Assembly: GCF_006265115.1 (NCBI RefSeq)
Contig: NZ_SMDR01000004.1
Span: 44,599-108,598, forward strand
Direction of reading: 5' to 3'
Length of the DNA stretch: 64,000 bases
Source: Arenimonas terrae
Lineage (GTDB): Bacteria > Pseudomonadota > Gammaproteobacteria > Xanthomonadales > Xanthomonadaceae
Part shown: piece by piece, positions 43,027-53,079 of the stretch
Position numbering within the stretch: the stretch's first letter is position 1
How the letters are laid out: each line of letters begins with the position of its first letter
The notes under the pieces: model-generated
Seen by the model: only the letters and a program-made list of their open reading frames with translations
The model's database searches: none
Told to the model about the DNA's origin: nothing
Program-made: the position numbers and the translations under genes

Positions 43027-43497
43027 GTGGCGAAGATCCTGGTATTGCATGGTCCGAACCTGAACCTGCTCGGCGAACGCGAGCCGGGCATCTACGGCCG
43101 CGCCACCCTCGCACAGATCGACGCCGCCCTGGCCACCCGGGCCGCCGAGGCCGGCCACCAGCTCGACAGCTTCCAGTCCAACGCCGAGCACGTGCTGGTG
43201 GACCGGGTCCAGGCCGCCCGCCGCGACGGCACCGCCTTCATCCTGATCAACCCGGCCGCCTTCACCCACACCAGCGTCGCCCTGCGCGACGCCCTGGCGG
43301 CGGTGGCCCTGCCCTTCATCGAAGTGCACCTGTCCAATCCGCACGCCCGCGAACCCTTCCGCCAGCACAGCTATTTCTCCAGCCTGGCGGCCGGCGTGAT
43401 CTGCGGCTTCGGCGCCGACAGCTACGGCTACGCGCTGGAAGCGGCGATCCGCCGCCTGCGCGCCGACGACGGCGCCGAGATCCAGACCGGCATCTGA
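43027..43497 (+). CDS. aroQ: Type II 3-dehydroquinate dehydratase
   Basis: 156 aa from the GTG at 43027 ([19 protein letters not shown]), preceded by GCGGAGG six bases upstream; an earlier ATG at 42991 adds non-conserved residues. It converts 3-dehydroquinate to 3-dehydroshikimate in the shikimate pathway, cytoplasm, dodecamer. Signature residues: GPNLNLLG, catalytic Tyr in [21 protein letters not shown], and catalytic His in [14 protein letters not shown]. aroQ-accB-accC linkage is conserved in many proteobacteria. Confidence 0.97.
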   Translation: MAKILVLHGPNLNLLGEREPGIYGRATLAQIDAALATRAAEAGHQLDSFQSNAEHVLVDRVQAARRDGTAFILINPAAFTHTSVALRDALAAVALPFIEVHLSNPHAREPFRQHSYFSSLAAGVICGFGADSYGYALEAAIRRLRADDGAEIQTGI

Positions 43498-43548
43498 CGC
43501 CGGCCCTTCCCCTTCTCTTTCCACCCATCACCACAAGACGAGGCCGCC

Positions 43549-44028
43549 ATGGACCTTCGCAAGATCAAGAAACTCATCGACCTGCTCGAGGAATCCAACC
43601 TCGCCGAAATCGAGATCAAGGAGGGCGAGGAGTCCGTGCGCCTGGCCCGCGTGCCCAAGGGCGGTTATGCCCTGGCCGCCGCACCCGCGCCGGCGCCGGT
43701 CGCGCATGCCGAACCGGCCCGCGCCGCGCCGGCCGCCCCCGCCGCCGCGCTGTCGCCGGAAGCCGTGGGCAAGTCCACCAAGGACGTGCCGGACGGCCAC
43801 ACCGTGCGTTCGCCCATGGTCGGCACCTATTACGCCTCGCCCAGCCCGGACAAGCCCGCCTTCGTGAAGGTCGGCCAGACGGTGAAGGCCGGCGAGACCC
43901 TCGGCATCATCGAGGCGATGAAGATGTTCAATCCGATCGAAGCCGACGTGTCCGGCACGGTGCGCGCCATCCTGGTCCAGAACGGCCAGCCGATCGAGTT
44001 CGACGAGCCCATGTTCGTCATCAGCTAA
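43549..44028 (+). CDS. accB: Acetyl-CoA carboxylase biotin carboxyl carrier protein
   Basis: 159 aa. The N-terminus [32 protein letters not shown] is typical. A Pro/Ala-rich linker (about 45-75) leads to the biotinyl domain with the biotinylated Lys in [13 protein letters not shown]. It carries CO2 between AccC and the carboxyltransferase in fatty acid synthesis. accC begins 10 bases after its stop, the usual operon. Confidence 0.98.
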   Translation: MDLRKIKKLIDLLEESNLAEIEIKEGEESVRLARVPKGGYALAAAPAPAPVAHAEPARAAPAAPAAALSPEAVGKSTKDVPDGHTVRSPMVGTYYASPSPDKPAFVKVGQTVKAGETLGIIEAMKMFNPIEADVSGTVRAILVQNGQPIEFDEPMFVIS

Positions 44029-44038
44029 GGCCGCACCC

Positions 44039-45406
44039 ATGCTCGAGAAAATCGTCATCGCCAACCGCGGCGAGATCGCGCTGCGGATCCTGCGCGCCTG
44101 CCACAGCCTGGGCATCAAGACCGTGGCCGTGCACTCCACCGTCGACCGCAACCTCAAGCACGTGGCCATGGCCGACGAGTCGGTCTGCATCGGCCCGGCG
44201 CCGTCGTCGGAGAGCTACCTCAACATCCCGGCGATCATCGCCGCGGCGGAAGTGACCGACGCCCAGGGCATCCACCCGGGTTACGGCTTCCTGTCCGAGA
44301 ACGCCGACTTCGCCGAGCGCGTGGAGAAGTCCGGTTTCGTCTTCATCGGCCCGACCGCCAACGTGATCCGCATGATGGGCGACAAGGTCGAGGCCATCCG
44401 CGCGATGAAGGATGCCGGCGTGCCCTGCGTGCCCGGCTCCGGCGGCCCGCTGCCCGACGACGAGGCCGAGTGCCTGCGCTTCGGCAAGGAGATCGGCTAC
44501 CCGGTGATCATCAAGGCCGCGGGCGGCGGCGGCGGCCGCGGCATGCGCGTGGTGCGCGAGGCGGCGTCGCTGATGAGCTCGATCGCCGCGACCAAGCAGG
44601 AAGCCAAGGCCGCGTTCGGCAACGACATGGTCTACATGGAGAAGTTCCTGGAGAACCCGCGCCACGTCGAGATCCAGGTGCTGAGCGACGGCCAGGGCAA
44701 TGCCATCCACCTGGGCGAGCGCGACTGCTCGATGCAGCGCCGCCACCAGAAAGTGGTCGAGGAAGCGCCGGCGCCGGGCATCACCGAAGCGCAGCGTGCC
44801 GACATCGGCCGCATCTGCACCGAGGCCTGCATCCGGATTGGCTACCGCGGCGCCGGCACCTTCGAGTTCCTGTACGAGGACGGCCGCTTCTACTTCATCG
44901 AGATGAACACCCGCATCCAGGTGGAGCATCCGGTGACCGAGCTGATCACCGGCATCGACCTGGTGCGTGAGCAGCTGCTGATCGCCAGCGGCCAGAAGCT
45001 CTCGATCAAGCAGAGCGACATCAAGATCACCGGCCACGCGATCGAATGCCGCATCAACGCCGAGGACCCGGAGACCTTCCTGCCCAGCCCCGGCCTGATC
45101 AAGCATTTCCATGCGCCCGGCGGTCCCGGCGTGCGCGTGGATTCGCACATCTACGAGGGCTACAAGGTCCCGCCGAACTACGATTCGATGATCGGCAAGC
45201 TCATCGTGCACGGTGCGACGCGCGCCCAGGCCATCGCCCGTATGCGCGTGGCGCTGAGCGAGATGGTGGTGGACGGCATCAAGACCAACGTGCCGCTGCA
45301 GAGCCGCATCATGGCCGACCAGGGCTTCATGCAGGGCGGCACCAACATCCATTACCTCGAGAAGCGGCTGGCGGAGCGCAAAGAGAAGTCGGTCGGTTTG
45401 GCGTAA
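44039..45406 (+). CDS. accC: Acetyl-CoA carboxylase biotin carboxylase subunit
   Basis: 455 aa. ATP-grasp enzyme that carboxylates biotin on AccB. Begins [46 protein letters not shown], the ATP-binding loop [43 protein letters not shown] and the [13 protein letters not shown] motif (here [13 protein letters not shown]) are all present. Length is standard. Confidence 0.98.
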   Translation: MLEKIVIANRGEIALRILRACHSLGIKTVAVHSTVDRNLKHVAMADESVCIGPAPSSESYLNIPAIIAAAEVTDAQGIHPGYGFLSENADFAERVEKSGFVFIGPTANVIRMMGDKVEAIRAMKDAGVPCVPGSGGPLPDDEAECLRFGKEIGYPVIIKAAGGGGGRGMRVVREAASLMSSIAATKQEAKAAFGNDMVYMEKFLENPRHVEIQVLSDGQGNAIHLGERDCSMQRRHQKVVEEAPAPGITEAQRADIGRICTEACIRIGYRGAGTFEFLYEDGRFYFIEMNTRIQVEHPVTELITGIDLVREQLLIASGQKLSIKQSDIKITGHAIECRINAEDPETFLPSPGLIKHFHAPGGPGVRVDSHIYEGYKVPPNYDSMIGKLIVHGATRAQAIARMRVALSEMVVDGIKTNVPLQSRIMADQGFMQGGTNIHYLEKRLAERKEKSVGLA

Positions 45407-45450
45407 CGGAGCGCCGCTTCTGCGGCGCTTCCTGGATCCGAGAGAACTTC

Positions 45451-46233
45451 ATGCCGCTGCCAGGAATCTCCGCCCTGTTCGCCGTCGCGGCCGCCACGGC
45501 GCCCGCGATGACCGCGCCGTCCACGATGCCGGCGACACCGGCGTGGCTGCAGGCGCAACACTCCGAAGAAACCGCCGCGCAGGCCTGGCTCAATGCCTGG
45601 GGCGCGCTACGCGCGTCGTTCTTCGGCGGCGAGACGGCCCGCTGGCGGCGCTCGATGGCCACCGAGGAACATGTCCGTTTCACCCAGGCCTACAAGGAGC
45701 TGGTGATCGGCGAAGGTGAATTCGCCGGGCGCTGGTTGTTCCTGGCCGAGGAAAACGCCGCACGACCATTTGCGGCCTGGCGACTGCAGATGCCCGAGCA
45801 ACCGCCGTACTCGGTCCGCATCGAGCTGTACTGCGACGAAGCGGCCGGCGACTGCGAACTGCTCTACGCACGCCTGGCCAACCTGCTTGCGCCGGCCCCG
45901 TCCGGGACTGCGCTGCAGGCGGAATGGGAGGTCATCGTCGCCGACGAATCCTGCGAATCCGGGCCGGCGTCCACGCCGGCGCCGCAGGTGCGGGCGATGC
46001 TGATGGACGGCGTCGAGAAGGCCCAGGTGAAGGTCGGCGTGCTGTTCAATCGATGCGGCGTTGTCCGCAGTGCCTGGATCGCCCAGCCTTCCGGTGCTCC
46101 GGCGTTCGACAAGGCCGCACTGCAGGCGGCGCTGCGGTGGCGTTTGCCCGCGCCGGAAAACAGCGAGCGCATCGGCCGCGGCGTTGTCCCGCTGACCTAT
46201 TTCAGCCCCGGTGCCAACCTTCCGCCGCCCTGA
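45451..46233 (+). CDS. Hypothetical secreted protein with TonB-C-like tail
   Basis: 260 aa from the ATG at 45451. The N-terminus ([23 protein letters not shown]) is weakly hydrophobic, possibly a signal peptide. The middle (residues ~25-170) is not recognised and has four Cys. The last ~75 residues read [43 protein letters not shown] in pattern, quoted only in part here: key elements are G-V-V-R, PSGAP-FD-AAL and WRLPAP, which fit the TonB_C fold. It sits between accC and prmA and is an insertion in an otherwise conserved gene order. Confidence 0.7.
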   Translation: MPLPGISALFAVAAATAPAMTAPSTMPATPAWLQAQHSEETAAQAWLNAWGALRASFFGGETARWRRSMATEEHVRFTQAYKELVIGEGEFAGRWLFLAEENAARPFAAWRLQMPEQPPYSVRIELYCDEAAGDCELLYARLANLLAPAPSGTALQAEWEVIVADESCESGPASTPAPQVRAMLMDGVEKAQVKVGVLFNRCGVVRSAWIAQPSGAPAFDKAALQAALRWRLPAPENSERIGRGVVPLTYFSPGANLPPP

Positions 46234-46253
46234 CCCCCGAGCCCTTCCGACCC

Positions 46254-47159
46254 ATGCCTTTCCTGGAACTCTCCCTGCGCGTCCGCGCCGAAGACGAACA
46301 CCGCGCTGAAAACGCGCTGATGGATCTCGGCGCGCTGTCGGTGACCCTGCTCGACGCCGACGCGGCGACGCCGAACGAACGTGCGGTGCTGGAACCCGGC
46401 GTCGGCGAGATCCCGCTGTGGCCGGAAATCACGCTGCTGGCGCTGTTCCCGGAAGACACGATGCCGGACCTGGTGCTGCACGCGCTGGAATCCTTCGACG
46501 ACGCGATCGATCTTTCCCAGGCCGACTTCCGCACCGTCGCCGACCAGGATTGGGAACGTGCGTGGATGGACCAGTACGTGCCGCTGCAGTTCGGCCGCCG
46601 CACCTGGATCGTGCCCTGGAACATGGAAACGCCCGCCGAAGCGCAGGACGCGGTGATCGTGCGCCTCGACCCGGGCCTGGCCTTCGGTTCCGGCACGCAT
46701 CCGACCACGGCGCTGTGCCTGCGCTGGCTCGATTCGCTGGTGCTGCGTGGCAAGACCGTGCTCGATTTCGGCTGCGGCAGCGGCATCCTGGCCCTGGCCG
46801 CGCTCAAGCTCGGCGCCGCGCGTGCGGTGGGCGTGGACAACGACCCGCAGGCGCTGGCCGCCAGCGCCGACAACGCCGAGCGCAACGGCGTCGGCGACCT
46901 GCTGGATGTCTACGCGCCGGAAAACGAACCCGTCACGACGTATCCCGTGGTGGTCGCCAACATCCTCGCGGTCGCGCTCGATGCCCTGGCCGAAACCCTG
47001 GCCTCGCGCGTGCAGCCCGGCGGCATGATCGCGCTGTCCGGCATCCTGCATGGCCAGGAGGGCGCGCTGATCGAGCGCTATTCCGCCTGGTTCGACGAAC
47101 TGCAGGCCGCGCAGGACGGCGACTGGATGCGCATCACCGGAGTCCGCCGCGCCGCCTGA
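46254..47159 (+). CDS. prmA: Ribosomal protein L11 methyltransferase
   Basis: 301 aa from the ATG at 46254 ([24 protein letters not shown]). It trimethylates ribosomal protein L11 using SAM. The N-terminal L11-binding domain (1-90) is followed by the Rossmann domain: [20 protein letters not shown], motif [36 protein letters not shown] and [10 protein letters not shown] (NPPY-like loop as N-I-L). C-terminal [16 protein letters not shown] is typical. Confidence 0.97.
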   Translation: MPFLELSLRVRAEDEHRAENALMDLGALSVTLLDADAATPNERAVLEPGVGEIPLWPEITLLALFPEDTMPDLVLHALESFDDAIDLSQADFRTVADQDWERAWMDQYVPLQFGRRTWIVPWNMETPAEAQDAVIVRLDPGLAFGSGTHPTTALCLRWLDSLVLRGKTVLDFGCGSGILALAALKLGAARAVGVDNDPQALAASADNAERNGVGDLLDVYAPENEPVTTYPVVVANILAVALDALAETLASRVQPGGMIALSGILHGQEGALIERYSAWFDELQAAQDGDWMRITGVRRAA

Positions 47160-47177
47160 GCCGGTATCCTTCGCGCC

Positions 47178-47696
47178 ATGCCCCCCCGCGCCCCCACCTT
47201 CGCCACGCCCGATACGCCCAAACCCCGCCGCCCCTTTCCCTGGCGCTGGCTGGTGGCCGTGATCGCGCTGTCGCTGCTGCTCCTGCTGCAGCTGGTGCTG
47301 GCCGACCGCTACCGCCTGGCCGGCGACGCGACCTGGCGGCCGCGGCTGGAAGCGGCCTGCGGCCTGCTGCGCTGCGACCTGCCGCCCTGGCGCGAGCCCG
47401 ACGCCTTCCGCGTCACCAGCCGCGAAGTGCAGCCGCATCCGAGCGCGCCCGGCGTGCTGCTGATCAGCACCAGTTTCCGCAACGACGCGCGCTGGCCGCA
47501 GCCCTGGCCGGTGCTGGAGATCGCGCTGCAGGACCTCGATGGCCAGGCCCTGGGCCTGCGCCGGTTCCAGCCGGTGGAATACCTGGGCAGCCCGCCGGCA
47601 TCGCCATTGATCGCGCCGGGACAGTCCGCCAGCGCCACCCTGGAAATCCTCGACCCGGGCAAACGCGCGGTCGCGTTCACCTTCGACTTCCATTGA
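47178..47696 (+). CDS. DUF3426-family membrane-anchored protein
   Basis: 172 aa. One TM helix (FPWRWLVAVIALSLLLLLQLVLADRY, about 22-45) and a periplasmic beta domain containing LLISTSFRNDARWPQPWPVLEIALQDLDGQALGLRRFQPVEYL, matched here as short motifs: SFRND, PQPWP and LGLRRF-P-EYL. The family usually has an N-terminal zinc ribbon; it is missing here, so this is a short form. It lies between prmA and fis, its conserved place in the Xanthomonadales. Function unknown. Confidence 0.85.
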   Translation: MPPRAPTFATPDTPKPRRPFPWRWLVAVIALSLLLLLQLVLADRYRLAGDATWRPRLEAACGLLRCDLPPWREPDAFRVTSREVQPHPSAPGVLLISTSFRNDARWPQPWPVLEIALQDLDGQALGLRRFQPVEYLGSPPASPLIAPGQSASATLEILDPGKRAVAFTFDFH

Positions 47697-47824
47697 AACC
47701 GCGCCGCCGGACCTGTCCGGTTGTCCATGTCGCACCGCGTTTTGGTTTGACGTAGACTTCCTCCCCCGTCGCCGACCGGCGGGCCCGCAAGGAAGCGGTC
47801 AAACCCCCACGGAGCTTCCCCGAA

Positions 47825-48103
47825 GTGAACGCCCTGCCGGCCGCGCGCGCGGATTCCAACTCGCACACTCCCAGCCATACGCCGCTTCGCGACCATGTCT
47901 CGCGCTCGGTGCGCCGTTATCTGCAGGACCTCAACGGCTGCGACCTCGACGACCTGTACGAGGTCGTGCTGCGCGAGATCGAAGCGCCGCTGTTCGCCGA
48001 AGTGCTGCGCCACTGCGACGGCAACCAGAGCCGCGCCGCCGCCATGCTCGGCCTCAACCGCGCCACCCTGCGCAAGAAGCTCAAGGCCTACGGCCTGGCC
48101 TGA
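47825..48103 (+). CDS. fis: DNA-binding protein Fis
   Basis: 92 aa, GTG start at 47825, with GGAG about ten bases upstream. N-terminal beta-hairpin region is diverged; the core ([39 protein letters not shown]) and C-terminal HTH ([26 protein letters not shown]) are clear. Nucleoid protein that bends DNA and regulates rRNA and other growth genes. A long inverted repeat begins one base after its TGA. Confidence 0.95.
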   Translation: MNALPAARADSNSHTPSHTPLRDHVSRSVRRYLQDLNGCDLDDLYEVVLREIEAPLFAEVLRHCDGNQSRAAAMLGLNRATLRKKLKAYGLA

Positions 48104-48190
48104 AATCCGGGGTCAGAGTGCATTTATCTTGACTCCGCAAGCCTCTGGACCCCGTCGCTCCCCAAGATAAATGCACTCTGACCCCGGATT
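48104..48190. repeat. 28-bp perfect inverted repeat (REP/BIME-like) between fis and purH
   Basis: Arms 48104-48131 and 48163-48190 are perfectly complementary over 28 bp with a 31-nt loop. Each arm carries the motif GGGGTCAGAGTGCATTTATC, which I recognise as resembling REP-type repeats associated with RAYT transposases in Xanthomonadales (recollection, not checked). It lies directly after the fis stop and could fold into a very stable RNA hairpin, acting as terminator or mRNA 3' protector. Confidence 0.85.
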
Positions 48191-48199
48191 GGTGCGGGG

Positions 48200-48205
48200 T
48201 ATAAT
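48200..48205 (+). promoter_or_regulatory. Consensus -10 box of purH
   Basis: TATAAT, 30 bp upstream of the preferred purH ATG. A -35 at the standard distance would fall within the right arm of the inverted repeat (about TCTGAC at 48177-48182, 17 bp away), a weak match, so the repeat contributes the upstream promoter half. Confidence 0.6.
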
Positions 48206-48229
48206 CGCGGCTTCCCCATGAGGTGCCCG

Positions 48230-49798
48230 ATGACCGCCGAACGCCAACCCGTCCGCCGCGCCCTGCTGTCCGTGTCCGACAAGGCCGGCCTGATCGAACT
48301 GGCCCGCGGCCTGCACTCACTGGGTGTCGACCTGCTGTCCACCGGCGGCACCGCCAAGGCGCTGCGCGAAGCCGGCCTGCCGGTGCGCGACGTCAGCGAT
48401 GTGACCGGTTTTCCGGAAATCATGGACGGCCGCGTCAAGACCCTGCACCCGAAGATCCACGGCGGCCTGCTCGGCCGCGAGGGCATCGACGACGCGGTGA
48501 TGGCCCAGCACGGCATCGAACCCATCGACCTGCTGGTGGTGAACCTGTATCCCTTCGCGCAGACCGTGGCCAGGCCCGACTGCACGTACGACGACGCCGT
48601 CGAGAACATCGACATCGGCGGCCCGGCGATGTTGCGCGCCACGGCGAAGAACCATGCGCGCACGTCGGTGGTGGTGGACCCGGCCGACTATGGCGTCCTG
48701 CTCGGAGCCCTGCAGGCCGGCGGCACCACGCCGGCGATGCGCCGCGCCTGGGCCGCCAAGGCCTATGCGCACACCGCCGCCTACGACGGCCAGATCGCGA
48801 TGTGGCTGTCGCCCCGAGCGGCCGAACCGTCGCAGCCGGACACCTGGCCGCAGACCTTCCACAGCTCGCTGTCGCTGGCCTCGGCGCTGCGTTACGGCGA
48901 AAACCCGCACCAGCGCGGCGCGCTCTACCTGGAGGCGAACGCGCCGCAGGGCATCGTCGCCACCGCGTCCTTCCTGCAGGGCAAGGAGCTGAGCTACAAC
49001 AACCTGGCCGACGCCGACGCGGCGCTGGAATGCGTGAAGGCCTTCGACGCGCCGGCCTGCGTCATCGTCAAACACGCCAATCCCTGCGGCGTCGCCGTCG
49101 CGGCGAACCTGATGGACGCCTACGACCGCGCCTACGCCGTGGACCCGACCTCGGCCTTCGGCGGCATCATCGCCTTCAACCGCGAACTCGACGCCGCCAC
49201 GGCCGCCGAAATCCTCAAGCGCCAGTTCGTCGAAGTGGTGATCGCGCCGTCCATCGCCGCCGACGCGATGCCGCATTTCGCCAAGAAGGCGAACGTGCGC
49301 GTGCTCGCCTGCGGCGAGCTGCGCGCGACGACCGGCTTCGAGTACAAGCGCATCGCCGGCGGCCTGCTCGTGCAGGACGCCGATACCGACACGTTGGCCG
49401 CGGCCGACCTGAAGATCGTGTCCAGGCTCGCCCCCAGCGCCGACCAGCTGCGCGACCTGCTGTTCGCCTGGAAGGTGGCGATGTACGTCAAGTCCAACGC
49501 CATCGTCTACGCACGCGACCTGCAGACCGTCGGCATCGGCGCCGGCCAGATGAGCCGCGTGGTCAGCGCGAAGATCGCGGGCCTGAAGGCCGAGGAAGCC
49601 GGCCTGGTGGTGCCGGGCTCGGTGATGGCGTCCGACGCCTTCTTCCCGTTCCGCGACGGCATCGACGCCGCCGCCGCGGCCGGCATCGCCGCGGTGATCC
49701 AGCCGGGCGGCTCGATGCGCGACGCCGAGGTCATCGCCGCCGCCGACGAACACGGCATGGCCATGGTGTTCACCGGCCGCCGCCACTTCCGCCACTGA
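48230..49798 (+). CDS. purH: Bifunctional AICAR transformylase / IMP cyclohydrolase
   Basis: 522 aa from the ATG at 48230 ([21 protein letters not shown]). The ATG at 48218 is in frame, but its bases (TGAGGTG) better serve as Shine-Dalgarno for 48230. It does the last two steps of IMP synthesis. The N-terminal cyclohydrolase has [31 protein letters not shown] and [12 protein letters not shown]; the C-terminal transformylase has [18 protein letters not shown] and [18 protein letters not shown]. Length matches the family (about 529). Confidence 0.98.
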   Translation: MTAERQPVRRALLSVSDKAGLIELARGLHSLGVDLLSTGGTAKALREAGLPVRDVSDVTGFPEIMDGRVKTLHPKIHGGLLGREGIDDAVMAQHGIEPIDLLVVNLYPFAQTVARPDCTYDDAVENIDIGGPAMLRATAKNHARTSVVVDPADYGVLLGALQAGGTTPAMRRAWAAKAYAHTAAYDGQIAMWLSPRAAEPSQPDTWPQTFHSSLSLASALRYGENPHQRGALYLEANAPQGIVATASFLQGKELSYNNLADADAALECVKAFDAPACVIVKHANPCGVAVAANLMDAYDRAYAVDPTSAFGGIIAFNRELDAATAAEILKRQFVEVVIAPSIAADAMPHFAKKANVRVLACGELRATTGFEYKRIAGGLLVQDADTDTLAAADLKIVSRLAPSADQLRDLLFAWKVAMYVKSNAIVYARDLQTVGIGAGQMSRVVSAKIAGLKAEEAGLVVPGSVMASDAFFPFRDGIDAAAAAGIAAVIQPGGSMRDAEVIAAADEHGMAMVFTGRRHFRH

Positions 49799-49805
49799 GC
49801 ACGCC

Positions 49806-50309
49806 ATGACCCGACCCAAGGCCGACGCCGCCCGCTCCGACCGCCGCCGCCTGGTCGTGGTGATCCTGCTGATCGTGCTCGGCCTGGGCCTGACCGCCGC
49901 CGCGCTGTGGCAGCGCTTCAGCCCGGAAGCGCGCGCGCAGGCGCAGACCCGTGCGATTGCCGATGCAGCGATCGTCGAGTTCGGGCGCGGCCTGCCCAAA
50001 CCCTTCGGCCCGGGCCCGGGCCTGGTGCTGGAGCGCGTCATGTTCGAGGGCCCGCACCTGGTGTTCGTCATCCGCAGCACCACGCGCCTGGCCACCGACG
50101 CGGCCCGCGACCCGCAGAGCCTGGAAGGCGTGCGTGCGGCCGAGCAGGCGCAGATGGTCGCGTTCTGCAACAACCCGAACCTGGTCTACCTGCTGTCGCG
50201 CGGCATGACCGCCACCCGCCGCTTCGTCGACGCAAGGGGTGACCGCTTCTTCGATGTGTCGATCACGGCCGCCGATTGCGCAAGAACCCTGGTCCCCGCC
50301 CGCACCTGA
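49806..50309 (+). CDS. Hypothetical single-pass membrane protein
   Basis: 167 aa. A basic N-terminus (RSDRRR) and one TM helix ([20 protein letters not shown], about 15-35), then a periplasmic domain with two Cys ([18 protein letters not shown]). The pattern [34 protein letters not shown] (short pieces [16 protein letters not shown]) resembles small proteins with a conserved 'C...L..G....Y.Y.D..G' segment seen in many gammaproteobacteria; function unknown. Lies between purH (7 bases) and purD (25 bases), so is in the pur operon. Confidence 0.78.
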   Translation: MTRPKADAARSDRRRLVVVILLIVLGLGLTAAALWQRFSPEARAQAQTRAIADAAIVEFGRGLPKPFGPGPGLVLERVMFEGPHLVFVIRSTTRLATDAARDPQSLEGVRAAEQAQMVAFCNNPNLVYLLSRGMTATRRFVDARGDRFFDVSITAADCARTLVPART

Positions 50310-50334
50310 TCGAAACCGCACGGAGAGTTGCCGC

Positions 50335-51624
50335 ATGAAAGTCCTGGTCATCGGTTCGGGCGGTCGGGAACACGCCCTGGCCTGGAAGCTGGCGCAGTCG
50401 CCGCGGGTGAGCGAAGTGCTGGTGGCGCCCGGCAATGCCGGCACCGCCACCGAGCCGCGCTGCCGCAACGTGGCGGTGAAGGCCACCGACATCGAGGGCC
50501 TGCTGCAGCTGGCCGCGGCGGAGGGCGTCGCCGTCACCGTGGTCGGCCCCGAGGCGCCGCTGGTGCGCGGCGTCGTCGACGCCTTCCGCGCCGACGGCCG
50601 GCGTATCTTCGGGCCCACCGCCGCTGCCGCGCAGCTCGAGGGCAGCAAGGCCTACGCAAAGGATTTCCTGGCCCGGCACCGCATTCCCACCGCTTACTAC
50701 GGCGTGTTCGAGGACAGCCAGCTGGCGCTGCAGCATGTGCGCGACCACGGCGCGCCGATCGTGATCAAGGCCGATGGCCTGGCCGCCGGCAAGGGCGTGG
50801 TGGTGGCGATGACGGTCGCTGAGGCCGAGGCGGCGATCATCGACATGCTCGAAGGCGAGGCCTTCGGCGACGCCGGCGCGCGGGTGGTGATCGAAGAGTT
50901 CCTGGAAGGCGAGGAAGCCAGCTTCATCTCGATGGTGGACGGCCGCCACGCGCTGCCGATGGCCACCTCGCAGGACCACAAGCGCGTGGGCGACGGCGAC
51001 ACCGGCCCGAACACCGGCGGCATGGGCGCGTATTCGCCGGCACCGGTGGTGACGCCGGAAGTGCATGCGCGCGTGATGCGCGAAGTGGTCGAACCGACCG
51101 TGCGCGGCATGATCGCCGACGGCATTCCCTTCACCGGCTTCCTCTACGCCGGCCTGATGATCGCGGCCGATGGTTCGCCCAAGGTCATCGAATACAACGT
51201 GCGCTTCGGCGACCCGGAAACCCAGCCCGTCATGCTGCGCCTGCGCAGCGACCTGCTGGACCTGGTGGAGGCCGCCATCGACGGCCGCCTGCACGAAGTC
51301 GAGGCCGACTGGGATCCGCGCCCGAGCCTGGGCGTGGTGATGGCCGCCGACAACTACCCCGGCACGCCGCGCACCGGCGACGCCATCGCCGGCCTGGCCA
51401 TCGACCCGGGGCCCGACGCCAAGGTCTTCCACGCCAGCACCGAACTGCGCAATGGCGTGGTGGTGACCACCGGCGGGCGCGTGCTCTGCGCCTGCGCACT
51501 CGGCGACACCGTCGCCGACGCACAGCGCCGCGCCTACGCCGCGGCCGACAACATCCACTGGGACGGCGTCTTCTACCGCAGCGACATCGGCTGGCGCGCG
51601 ATCGAGCGCGAACGCGGCGGCTGA
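50335..51624 (+). CDS. purD: Phosphoribosylamine-glycine ligase
   Basis: 429 aa from the ATG at 50335 (MKVLVIGSGGREHALAWKL). ATP-grasp enzyme making glycinamide ribonucleotide, second step of purine synthesis. Motifs: VAPGNAGTA, VVGPEAPLVRGVVD, FGPTAAAAQLEGSKAYAKDF, IKADGLAAGKGVVVA, EEASFISMVDG, NTGGMGAYSP and NVRFGDPETQ. Standard length. It completes the fis-purH-purD block. Confidence 0.98.
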   Translation: MKVLVIGSGGREHALAWKLAQSPRVSEVLVAPGNAGTATEPRCRNVAVKATDIEGLLQLAAAEGVAVTVVGPEAPLVRGVVDAFRADGRRIFGPTAAAAQLEGSKAYAKDFLARHRIPTAYYGVFEDSQLALQHVRDHGAPIVIKADGLAAGKGVVVAMTVAEAEAAIIDMLEGEAFGDAGARVVIEEFLEGEEASFISMVDGRHALPMATSQDHKRVGDGDTGPNTGGMGAYSPAPVVTPEVHARVMREVVEPTVRGMIADGIPFTGFLYAGLMIAADGSPKVIEYNVRFGDPETQPVMLRLRSDLLDLVEAAIDGRLHEVEADWDPRPSLGVVMAADNYPGTPRTGDAIAGLAIDPGPDAKVFHASTELRNGVVVTTGGRVLCACALGDTVADAQRRAYAAADNIHWDGVFYRSDIGWRAIERERGG

Positions 51625-51703
51625 ACCGGCCGGCACGTACACGGTTCGCAAGCGGCGGCTTCCTTGGCATGATCGGGCTCCGGCAATCCAGGAGTCCGAC
51701 CGC

Positions 51704-52945
51704 ATGCGCCCGTCCGCGAAACGCTCCACGCTCCCGTCGGTCATCGCACCCCTGGCGCGGCTGGGCCTGGTCTCGGCCCTGGCCTGGGCGTCGGCGGCCG
51801 CGGCGGTCGACCAGCCCTCGACCTATCCGGGCTGCGCCACGCGCGCCGTGACCGTGCCCTGGGGCGGCAGCGTCAAGGTCGACCTGGCGACCTGCCAGTC
51901 CTTCGGCCTCGGCGACGTGGCCACGCCGCCGGCCCACGGCACGGCCGCGCCGGGCGGCAGCCCGGCCGACAGCTACACCTACAGCCACAAGGGCGCCGCG
52001 CCCGCGGGCGGCGGTACCGACACCTTCGTCGTGCTCGACGACAACAGCGACCGGATCACGGTCACCGTGACGATCCAGGCCGGAACCTCGTCGATCGTCG
52101 CAACGCCCGGCGAACTGCCGCCGCTGTCGGCCGGCACGCCGGTGCGGCAGACGCTCGCCGCCAGCGGCGGCACCGCGCCCTACCGGTTCCGCGTCGACTC
52201 CGGCGCCCTGCCCAAGGGGCTGGCGCTGGCGGCCGACGGCGCGCTGTCGGGAACGCCGACCGAGCGGGGCGCCTACGGTTTTGGCGTCCGGGTGCAGGAT
52301 GCGCGCGGCCAGTCCGCGACGCTGAGCTACGGCGGCACCGTGCAGGGGGCCGCGATGTCGCTGTCGCCCGAGGCGGTCATCGCCACGCCGGGCGTCGCCT
52401 TCCGCCACGCGCTGACGGTGCGTGGCGGCGTGGCGCCGCACCAGTTCACCCTCGAGCCGGGCCCGGCCCTGCCGGCCGGCGTGGCCATCGGCGGCGATGG
52501 CGTGGTGACGGCGAGCGCGTCTGTCGCGCCGGGCCGCTACCCAGTCAGCCTGCGCGTGACCGACGCGAGCACGGGCACCGGCCGCCACTTCGAGCTCGAA
52601 CGCTTCACCCTGGGGGTGGGCGGCCTGCCGTCGGCATCGATTGAGGTGACGCCTGCGGCGGTCGCCGAAGACGGCGGGCAGCCGCTGGTCTTCACGATCA
52701 GCCTCGACGCGGCCGTCGCCACGGACACGTCCGTCACGCTCGCCGCTTCCGCCCTGCCCGGCGCGCCGGCCGCGGTCACGATCCCGGCCGGCGCGACCCG
52801 CGCCCGCCTGGTCGTCAGGCCGACGGCCGACGCCACGGCCGAGCCCGACGAGGTCGTGGCCTTCGCCGTCGCCGACGGCAGCGGCTATACGATCGGCAGC
52901 CCCGCCCGCGCGGCCGGCACGATCCGCAACGACGACACCCGCTAG
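51704..52945 (+). CDS. Secreted Ig-like / Calx-beta protein, small paralogue
   Basis: 413 aa. Signal peptide-like N-terminus to about residue 34 (LGLVSALAWASAAAA). An N-terminal domain (about 35-128) has STYPGCATRAVTVPWGGSVKVD, two Cys, and GGGTDTFVVLDDNSDRITVTV. Next are two putative Ig (He_PIG) domains (about 130-310) with the SGGTAPYRF...SGALPKGLAL...LSGTPTERGAYGF pattern, and a C-terminal Calx-beta-like domain (about 315-410; VAEDGGQPLVFTISLD, ADATAEPDEVVAFAVADG). Its first ~310 residues are paralogous to the giant protein at 58417. Probably extracellular; ends shortly after the Calx-beta domain with no anchor seen. AGGAG lies nine bases before the ATG. Confidence 0.85.
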   Translation: MRPSAKRSTLPSVIAPLARLGLVSALAWASAAAAVDQPSTYPGCATRAVTVPWGGSVKVDLATCQSFGLGDVATPPAHGTAAPGGSPADSYTYSHKGAAPAGGGTDTFVVLDDNSDRITVTVTIQAGTSSIVATPGELPPLSAGTPVRQTLAASGGTAPYRFRVDSGALPKGLALAADGALSGTPTERGAYGFGVRVQDARGQSATLSYGGTVQGAAMSLSPEAVIATPGVAFRHALTVRGGVAPHQFTLEPGPALPAGVAIGGDGVVTASASVAPGRYPVSLRVTDASTGTGRHFELERFTLGVGGLPSASIEVTPAAVAEDGGQPLVFTISLDAAVATDTSVTLAASALPGAPAAVTIPAGATRARLVVRPTADATAEPDEVVAFAVADGSGYTIGSPARAAGTIRNDDTR

Positions 52946-53021
52946 GCCGGCGCCGCCGGTTTCCAGCGCCCGGGCCGCTCCGGCCATGGATTTGCGTGCA
53001 CCGGGCGCCACACCCGCTGGC

Positions 53022-53049
53022 TTGATGCAGTGTGGATAACGGGTAATAT
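53022..53049 (+). promoter_or_regulatory. Probable promoter of the flavin oxidase operon
   Basis: TTGATG (53022-53027), 16 bp, TAATAT (53044-53049), with predicted transcript start near 53056 and a leader of about 24 nt. The surrounding bases are AT-rich relative to the region. Confidence 0.55.
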
Positions 53050-53079
53050 CGACGGACTTCTCGGGGACAGGGGGTCCTT

